Source of the DNA: Longimicrobium sp.
GTDB lineage: Bacteria; Gemmatimonadota; Gemmatimonadetes; Longimicrobiales; Longimicrobiaceae
DNA: 35,534 bases
Direction: 5' to 3'
Assembly (NCBI GenBank): GCA_036389795.1
Contig: DASVWD010000224.1
Span: 1-35,534 of the forward strand
Shown piece after piece: positions 30,485 through 35,534 of this stretch; the first letter of the stretch is position 1; each line of letters begins with the position of its first letter. The notes under the pieces are model-generated. The model did no database searches and was not told the origin of the DNA. It saw only the letters and a program-made list of their open reading frames with translations. The translations under genes were made by a program, and so were the position numbers.

Positions 30485-31366
30485 TCAAAAGTACAGCAGC
30501 GCCACGACGGCGGCCCCGAGCGCGAGCATCCCCGTGACCATCTGCGCGACGGACAGTCCCATGGTGAGGAAGAAGGTACGGACCGCCGTCCCCAGCCGCG
30601 GCCCGTCGTACACGCGGCGCAGCGCGAGGTAGAGGTAGCCGCACACCCATGCGAACGCGAGCAGCCCGAGCGGGATCACCGCGGCCTGTCCCAGCCCCAC
30701 GGCACCGTACTGGATCGGGAGAAACAGGATCCCCACCACATAGTTGAACGCGGCGAAGTGGGTCGCGAACACCAGCTGCTCGGTGAACCACCGCTTGCGG
30801 CGCACGTACGCGAGCTGCAGGAACGCCGCGAAGATGAAGGGAGTGAGCACCGCGAACCACGTGACCAGCCCTCTGGTGCGGTCGGTCAGCTCCTCCCTGG
30901 CCTCGGCGGGCGTGATGTGCCGCGCCTGCGCGAGGGCGTTCTGCACCGCGTCCATCGTCCTCTCGAGGAAGTCCGAGGTTCCGTTCCCCGCCTGGGCGCC
31001 CGGGGCCGGCTCAAGGAGCGAGGCCAGGATCAGCGTGACCGCGAAGACCACCAGGTACAGCCGCAGCGGGCTCATGTACGGCCGCCGCCGCCCGCGCAGG
31101 TACTCCAGCGTCAGCTCGCCCGGCCGCGTCACCAGCAGGCGCACCGTGCGCAGCACCTTCGAGTCGAGCGTGAGCTCGTCCGCCACCTCGCGGAAGAAGC
31201 GGCGGAGCGAGCGGTCCTCGACCGCCGGGTTCCCCTCGCCGCAGGCGTGGCAGAAGGCGCCGGCGAGCGCGGTGCCGCACGAGGGGCAGGCGGTGGCGGC
31301 GGGCGCGGCGGAGACCGCGGATTCGGCCGGGGAGGCGGCGCCGAGGGGGACGGAGATCGTGCTCAT
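30485..31366 (-). CDS. DUF3667 domain membrane protein
   Basis: A 293-residue protein. Near the N-terminus is a zinc ribbon with C27-x2-C30 and C39-x2-C42 (CPSCGTALAGAFCHACGEG), then the DUF3667 signature (RSLRRFFREVADELTLDSK, LRTVRLLVTRPGELTLEYLRGRR read in parts, YMSPLRLYL). About five transmembrane helices follow. The family is common in Bacteroidota and Gemmatimonadota and its function is not established. ATG 31366 lies just ahead of the zinc ribbon; an upstream extension of 24 codons is open but lacks support. It forms its own transcription unit facing the lipoprotein gene. Confidence 0.87.
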   Translation of the reverse strand: MSTISVPLGAASPAESAVSAAPAATACPSCGTALAGAFCHACGEGNPAVEDRSLRRFFREVADELTLDSKVLRTVRLLVTRPGELTLEYLRGRRRPYMSPLRLYLVVFAVTLILASLLEPAPGAQAGNGTSDFLERTMDAVQNALAQARHITPAEAREELTDRTRGLVTWFAVLTPFIFAAFLQLAYVRRKRWFTEQLVFATHFAAFNYVVGILFLPIQYGAVGLGQAAVIPLGLLAFAWVCGYLYLALRRVYDGPRLGTAVRTFFLTMGLSVAQMVTGMLALGAAVVALLYF

Positions 31367-31486
31367 GCCCGACCGTCCTTCCAGAGAGGTAAAACAGGTG
31401 GCGGGGCCACCCCGCAATCTGCCGCGCAGCGACACCACCGTCCAGCGTTTCGTTCGTGAGGATGCCGGTTACCGACTCGACCTCGA

Positions 31487-31819
31487 CGCTGTCATCCTGA
31501 AGGAGCCGCCGCGCAGACTTTCCATCGCCCGGACGCCGGACGGCGACTGAAGGAGGTGCGGACCGGGCTCGCACGTCACCCCGACCCTCACCCGGTCCCG
31601 ACCCGCAGATCCTTCGGGCGCGGCAAGCTCTTGTGCAGACGCGAGTTCAGCTCCCGCGCCCTCAGAGACTATTGAGGAACCGCTCCTTTGGTGCTTCAGC
31701 ACGCGAAATCAATCTCAAATCCGCGGCTGATTCCCTCTGCGGAGGCTCTGTAGACCACCCAGTAGGACCTCCGAGTACGCCAAAGTGACGTTTCTCAAAA
31801 GTCTCTCAGGATGACAGCG
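31487..31819. repeat. 333-bp element with 14-base terminal inverted repeats
   Basis: CGCTGTCATCCTGA (31487-31500) and TCAGGATGACAGCG (31806-31819) are exact reverse complements. The interior is lower in GC than the surroundings (about 31660-31800) and has no supported ORF. The TCATCCTGA and AGATCCTTCGG words inside resemble dispersed intergenic repeats of other bacteria. The rest of the 648-base gap 31367-32014 holds no gene that I can support. Confidence 0.6.
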
Positions 31820-32014
31820 TTGGGGTCAGCGGCCGAAGCACCCTGCAGAAGTCACGGGAGCGTCCTTTCCGACAAAGAGGCGCCCCAGTTTGTCCCGTCT
31901 GCGACGAAGTGGGACCCGGGACGTCGCGCGGCGGAACGCATGTTGCCCGCCTTTTTCCGCCCTCACCCCAGTGCGGGTCGGCTGGACCCGCCGCACACGA
32001 ACCCGGAGGAAGAC

Positions 32015-32230
32015 ATGGGCACGATGTTCACGAAGGTCCGGAACGGGCTGCTGGCAGCGTCGATGATGGCGGCGCTCGGCTTCGGCGCGGTGCAGGCGTT
32101 CGCCAGCCCGGCGGAGGCGCAGAGGGACCCGACGTGCAGCCCGGGGCAGTGCAACAAGCAGTGCCAGGCGCAGTTCGGCCCGTTCGCCCACGGCTTCTGC
32201 GAGATGGGCGTCTGCAACTGCGCCGTCTGA
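32015..32230 (+). CDS. Secreted six-cysteine peptide with defensin-like (CS-alpha-beta) spacing
   Basis: A 71-residue precursor. ATG 32015 has GGAGGA at 32004-32009. Residues 1-30 or 1-35 are a Sec signal (K/R n-region, hydrophobic LLAASMMAALGFGAV, cleavage at AFA or AEA). The mature peptide of about 36-41 residues has six Cys: C41, C46, C50, C62, C67, C69. The pattern C-x4-C-x3-C-x11-C-x4-C-x1-C has the C-x3-C and C-x-C pairs of the CS-alpha-beta fold. G60-F61-C62-x4-C67 meets the gamma-core rule of defensins. Predicted disulfides are 1-4, 2-5 and 3-6. It may be an antimicrobial or a signalling peptide; alternatively a metal-binding Cys-rich exported protein. No immunity or export gene is adjacent. 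A strong terminator follows. Confidence 0.8.
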   Translation: MGTMFTKVRNGLLAASMMAALGFGAVQAFASPAEAQRDPTCSPGQCNKQCQAQFGPFAHGFCEMGVCNCAV

Positions 32231-32251
32231 CCGCGGGTCCCGGGAACGGAA

Positions 32252-32298
32252 GACGGGGCGCCTCCTGCGAGAAGGAGGCGCCCCGTCTCCGTTTTCTT
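32252..32298 (+). terminator. Strong terminator after six-Cys peptide gene
   Basis: A perfect 15-base stem, GACGGGGCGCCTCCT (32252-32266) with AGGAGGCGCCCCGTC (32273-32287), and a six-base loop; TCCGTTTTCTT follows. It lies between convergent genes. Confidence 0.9.
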
Positions 32299-32314
32299 CG
32301 TCGATCCGACCGCT

Positions 32315-33226
32315 CTACGGGGGAGGGGCGTCACCCTCCCGCTCGGCCAAGTCGCCCCAGCGGAGCTTGCGGCGCAGCGTGGAGAAGAAGGTCTGGCCGG
32401 GGAAGCGCACCAGGCACACCGGGCGCTCCGCGCGCTGGACCACCACCTTCTGCCCCGGCACCAGCCGCTCGTGCTCCTGCCCGTCGATGGTGAGGATCAG
32501 CTCCTCGCTGGGCGAGAGCACCTCCAGCGTGAGCACCTCGCCCGCCGGGAGCACCAGCGGGCGCACCCCCAGCGTGTGCGGGCAGATCGGCGTGGCCACG
32601 ATGCAGTCCACCGAGGGCGAGACGATCGGCCCGCCCGCCGAGAGCGAGTAGGCGGTGGACCCCGTGGGCGTGGAGAGGATGATCCCGTCGGCGCTGTAGG
32701 TGCCCACCTCCTCGCCCGAGGCCGAGACCGCCAGGCGGATCACCCGCGCCGCGCCGCCCTTGTGCAGCACCGCGTCGTTGAGCGCCACGTAGGTGCCGCA
32801 CCCGCGGCCGTCCTCGCCCTCCGCCCGCACCGCCAGCGCCATCCGCTCGTCGAGCGCGAAGTCGCCCTCGAGCCACCGCTCCAGCGCCGCCTCCAGCTCG
32901 GCCGGCGCGGCGGAGGTCAGGAACCCCAGGTGCCCCAAGTTGATCCCCAGCACCGGCACGGAGTGCAGCGCCACCAGGCGCGCCCCGCGCAGGAGCGTCC
33001 CGTCGCCGCCCAGGGTGAGCAGCAGGTCCAGCCCGGGGCAGATCTCGGGGGTGAGCGGGCGGGCGCCGGGGACCAGATCGAGCAGCGCCTCCTCGTAGAA
33101 CAGCTCGGCCCCCTCCCGCCCGGCCAGGTCGGCCAGACGGGCGAGGGCGGCCGCGAAGGTGGCGTAGCGCGGGTGGCCCACGACGCCGATGCGCCGCGGC
33201 CCCCCGCCGGGCTCAGGCGGTCTCAA
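32315..33226 (-). CDS. nadK: NAD kinase
   Basis: A 303-residue NAD kinase that makes NADP from NAD and ATP. Motifs are GGDGT (73-77, catalytic D75), NLGHLGFLTSA, the NDAVLHKG loop and STPTGSTAYSLSAGGPIVSP. The C-terminal beta-domain reads TIDGQEHERLVPGQKVVV. The TTG start at 33226 overlaps the end of dxs by 14 bases, so the genes form one transcript with probable translational coupling. No separate Shine-Dalgarno is evident. The pairing makes sense, since the isoprenoid pathway begun by Dxs consumes NADPH at the next step (Dxr). Confidence 0.94.
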   Translation of the reverse strand: MRPPEPGGGPRRIGVVGHPRYATFAAALARLADLAGREGAELFYEEALLDLVPGARPLTPEICPGLDLLLTLGGDGTLLRGARLVALHSVPVLGINLGHLGFLTSAAPAELEAALERWLEGDFALDERMALAVRAEGEDGRGCGTYVALNDAVLHKGGAARVIRLAVSASGEEVGTYSADGIILSTPTGSTAYSLSAGGPIVSPSVDCIVATPICPHTLGVRPLVLPAGEVLTLEVLSPSEELILTIDGQEHERLVPGQKVVVQRAERPVCLVRFPGQTFFSTLRRKLRWGDLAEREGDAPPP

Positions 33227-35150
33227 GCAGCTTCCGGAGCGGCTTGCCCAGGAGCTCGCGCGCCCGCGCCGCGATGCCGTCGGAGGTGAGCCCCAGCTCC
33301 GCCAGCAGCTCGCCGCGCTCGCCGTGCTCCACGAAGGCGTCGGGGAGCCCCAGCGAGGCGCCGCGCACCCCCGGCCAGCGCCCCGCCACGTACGCGCGCA
33401 CGTAGCTGCCGAAGCCGTTCACCACCGTCCCCTCCTCCACCGTCAGCAGGTGCGAGTGGTGCGGGAAGAGCCGCTCCAGCGTGCGCTCGTCCAGCGGCTT
33501 CACGAAGCGGGCGTTCACCACCGTGGCACTGACCCCCTCGCGCTGGAGCGCCTCGGCCGCCGCGAGCGCCGGCTGCACCATCGTCCCCACCGCCAGGATC
33601 GCCACGTCCTTCCCCTGCCGGAGCGTCTCCCACGTCCCGTACTCCACCGCGGGCACTTCCGCCACGGGCTTCGGCAGCGCCGGCACCGCGTCGCGGGGGA
33701 TGCGGATCGAGAACGGCCCCCGGCCCCACTCGATCCCCAGCCGCAGGAGCCCGATCAGCTCGTCGGCGTCCTTCGGCGCCGCGACGGTCATCCCCGGCAC
33801 CGCCAGCATGTAGGCGATGTCGAGCCCGCCGTGGTGCGTCTGCCCGTCGTCGCCCGCGATCCCGCCGCGGTCCATCACGAAGAGCACCGGCAGATCCTGG
33901 ATCGCCACGTCGTGCACGATCGAGTCGTAGGCGCGCTGCAGGAAGGTGGAGTAGATGGCCACCACCGGCTTGATCCCCTGCGTGGCCAGCCCCGCCGCGA
34001 AGGTGACGGCGTGCGCCTCGGCGATGCCGACGTCGAAGAAGCGCCCGGGGTACGCCTTCTCGAAGATGTCGGTGCTGGTGCCGGTGGCCATCGCCGCGGT
34101 GATCGCCACCACGTCGGGATATTCGGCCGCGAGCGCCGTGAGCGCCTGCCCGAAGACGTTCTGCCAGCGCGGGAGCCCGCCGGACGAGGGCTTGAGCGGC
34201 GCGCCCGTGACCTTGTCGAAGCCGCCCTGCGCGTGCCACTTCACCTGGTCGGCCTCGGCGGGGGCGAAGCCCTTCCCCTTCGTCGTCAGGACGTGGACGA
34301 GCCGCGGCCCCTTCATCTGCCGCACGCCGGCGAAGGTCTCCACCAGCTGGTCCACGTCGTGCCCGTCCACCGGCCCCACGTAGCGGAAGCCCAGCTCCTC
34401 GAAGAGCATCCCGGGGACGAACATCCCCTTCATCGCGTCGTCGGCGCGCATGGCGAAGTGCTCCACCATCTCGCCCAGCGTGCCGAGGCGCGGCATGGCG
34501 TGGATCACCCGCTTCACCTCCTCGCGCACGCGGTTGTAGAGCGGCGAGGTGCGCACGTCGGTGAGCCGCTTGTGGATCCCCAGGTACTTGTGCAGCGCCC
34601 CCACGTTGGGGGAGATCGACATCTCGTTGTCGTTGAGGACGACGATCAGGTCGCGGTCGGTGTGGCCGGCGTTGTTGAGCGCCTCGTACGGCAGCCCGCA
34701 CGTCATCGACCCGTCGCCGATCACGGCGATCACCTCGAAGTCCTCCCCGCGCAGGTCGCGCGCGGCGGCCACGCCCACGGCGGCCGAGATGGAGGTGCCG
34801 GCGTGCCCGGCGCCGAAGACGTCGTACTCGCTCTCGTCGCGGCGCAGGAAGCCCGAGAGGCCGCCCTTCTTGCGGATGGTGTCCATCCGGTCGTTGCGGC
34901 CGGTGAGGATCTTGTGCGGGTACGCCTGGTGGCCCACGTCCCAGATGAGCTGGTCGCGCGGGGTGTCGAACACCCGGTGCAGCGCCACGGCCAGCTCGAC
35001 GGTCCCCAGGTTGGAGCCGAAGTGGGCGCCCTTGTGCCGCGAGACCACGTCGATGATGCGGTCGCGCACCTCGTCGCAGAGCTGCCGCAGCTCGCCCTCG
35101 GGGAGCGCGCGGACGTCCGCGGGGGACCGGACCTTCTCGAGTAGCGCCAC
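33213..35150 (-). CDS. dxs: 1-deoxy-D-xylulose-5-phosphate synthase
   Basis: A 645-residue thiamine-diphosphate enzyme that condenses pyruvate and glyceraldehyde 3-phosphate to DXP, the first step of the MEP isoprenoid pathway and a precursor route for thiamine. The domain order is normal: TPP/Mg site (VIGDGSMTCG, EALNNAG, LNDNEMSIS), HGAHFGSNLGTVEL-type KGAHFGSNLGTVELAVAL, the pyrimidine domain (FDVGIAEAHAVTFAAGLA, VMDRGGIAGDDGQTHHG) and the transketolase C-domain. The GTG start at 35150 has AGGAAGGA six bases upstream on the minus strand. A sigma70-like promoter about 130 bases upstream gives a leader with no riboswitch that I can recognise. Confidence 0.97.
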   Translation of the reverse strand: MALLEKVRSPADVRALPEGELRQLCDEVRDRIIDVVSRHKGAHFGSNLGTVELAVALHRVFDTPRDQLIWDVGHQAYPHKILTGRNDRMDTIRKKGGLSGFLRRDESEYDVFGAGHAGTSISAAVGVAAARDLRGEDFEVIAVIGDGSMTCGLPYEALNNAGHTDRDLIVVLNDNEMSISPNVGALHKYLGIHKRLTDVRTSPLYNRVREEVKRVIHAMPRLGTLGEMVEHFAMRADDAMKGMFVPGMLFEELGFRYVGPVDGHDVDQLVETFAGVRQMKGPRLVHVLTTKGKGFAPAEADQVKWHAQGGFDKVTGAPLKPSSGGLPRWQNVFGQALTALAAEYPDVVAITAAMATGTSTDIFEKAYPGRFFDVGIAEAHAVTFAAGLATQGIKPVVAIYSTFLQRAYDSIVHDVAIQDLPVLFVMDRGGIAGDDGQTHHGGLDIAYMLAVPGMTVAAPKDADELIGLLRLGIEWGRGPFSIRIPRDAVPALPKPVAEVPAVEYGTWETLRQGKDVAILAVGTMVQPALAAAEALQREGVSATVVNARFVKPLDERTLERLFPHHSHLLTVEEGTVVNGFGSYVRAYVAGRWPGVRGASLGLPDAFVEHGERGELLAELGLTSDGIAARARELLGKPLRKLLETA

Positions 35151-35283
35151 TTGGGTTCCTTCCTGTGGTGACGAATCCGGCGCCTACCCGCGCCGTAAGC
35201 GGTGCCAATCTATGAGGATGAGCCGCGTTCGTCCAATCTGTGCCCTGCCTGGACAGCTCCAGCCGCAAGCCGCGGTCCACTTT

Positions 35284-35312
35284 ACGATACAAAGCGAAAG
35301 CGCGCGGGTCAA
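35284..35312 (-). promoter_or_regulatory. Promoter for the dxs-nadK operon
   Basis: On the minus strand TTGACC (complement of 35307-35312), a 17-base spacer and TATCGT (35284-35289). It is a good sigma70-like match and would give a leader of roughly 127 bases before GTG 35150. Confidence 0.65.
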
Positions 35313-35534
35313 CACGCGCGGGGGTGCCGGGGGTTTGCGGGCGCGTGAACCCGCGGCAACCACCGCAGAAAGCCTCACAACCCGCAAGGCTTCAACCCAA
35401 ATCCTGCAATCCACACTGAGGCGGTGCCCTGCGACGCTCCTCGCTCGGTCGTGCGGTGCTCTGGTCCGCGTTCGGGACGATTTGAGCGTCGCTGGGGCGC
35501 CTCGGAGCGGGTTTCGGCCTGCTGATCCACGTTT
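35313..35534. other. Intergenic region with short inverted repeats
   Basis: No supported gene. AAGCCT/AGGCTT (35370-35392) is a degenerate copy of the hairpin at 14377-14401. GCGACGCTC (35431-35439) and GAGCGTCGC (35484-35492) are an exact nine-base inverted repeat. The region runs off the window. Confidence 0.5.

Noticed and set aside
31469-31702. 77-codon minus-strand frame in the gap before the six-Cys peptide
   Set aside because: No codon bias, no Shine-Dalgarno, no motif, and it lies within the inverted-repeat element.
33189-35144. 650-codon plus-strand frame opposite dxs
   Set aside because: His/Arg-rich shadow of the dxs coding strand with no recognisable domain.
35151-35283. Thiamine (TPP) riboswitch in the dxs leader
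   Set aside because: I looked for CUGAGA and the ACCUGAU-type core and saw neither.
1-35534. CRISPR arrays, tRNA or rRNA genes
   Set aside because: The period-7 and period-9 arrays lack CRISPR-size repeats and spacers. No T-loop GTTCRANNC with a matching acceptor stem was found between genes, and no rRNA segment was recognised.

Overview
This is a GC-rich (about 70%), gene-dense chromosomal window. The organism looks like a member of the Gemmatimonadota, probably near Longimicrobium. That is an inference from family resemblance (DUF4388-like and M14 proteins, GAF-PAS histidine kinase, DUF3667) and from dispersed intergenic hairpin repeats, not from a marker gene; no rRNA or tRNA gene was found. 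Codons are almost always G/C at the third position, and this was used to choose starts and to reject long antisense open frames.

Layout. 1-4507: a lipoprotein, methylmalonyl-CoA epimerase and thioredoxin (divergent), a DUF4388-like protein, rsmI and a SAM methyltransferase. 4739-8443: two tandem TPR-GGDEF proteins whose GGDEF halves are almost identical in DNA, the first with an apparent one-base frameshift near its start. 8440-8955: an orphan antitoxin-like gene and a small hypothetical. 9071-14322: a JAB-DinG helicase fusion, an FAH-family enzyme, and an lspA/aminotransferase pair. 14629-17479: a TonB-like membrane protein, a BON-domain protein and yqeY. 17620-18666: a compact cassette with a HEPN-domain protein and two paralogous 75-residue proteins, the best candidate for an undescribed toxin-antitoxin or defence-like unit. 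18750-21847: a small membrane protein, a DtxR/MntR regulator and a GAF-PAS histidine kinase. 22224-26996: mutS2 and dnaG. 27099-32230: an M14 peptidase, a lipoprotein, a DUF3667 membrane protein and a secreted six-cysteine peptide with the CS-alpha-beta (defensin-like) cysteine spacing. 32315-35150: a dxs-nadK operon.

Intergenic DNA is unusually structured. Heptanucleotide arrays (unit GTNCNNN) forming inverted repeats sit between many genes. A 148-bp element occurs twice, with a compensatory base-pair change in one stem. Several other inverted-repeat elements and perfect hairpins lie at gene ends, and good sigma70-like promoters can be read before some genes. Most genes are housekeeping; the accessory content is the signalling paralogs, the HEPN cassette, the antitoxin-like gene and the defensin-like peptide.
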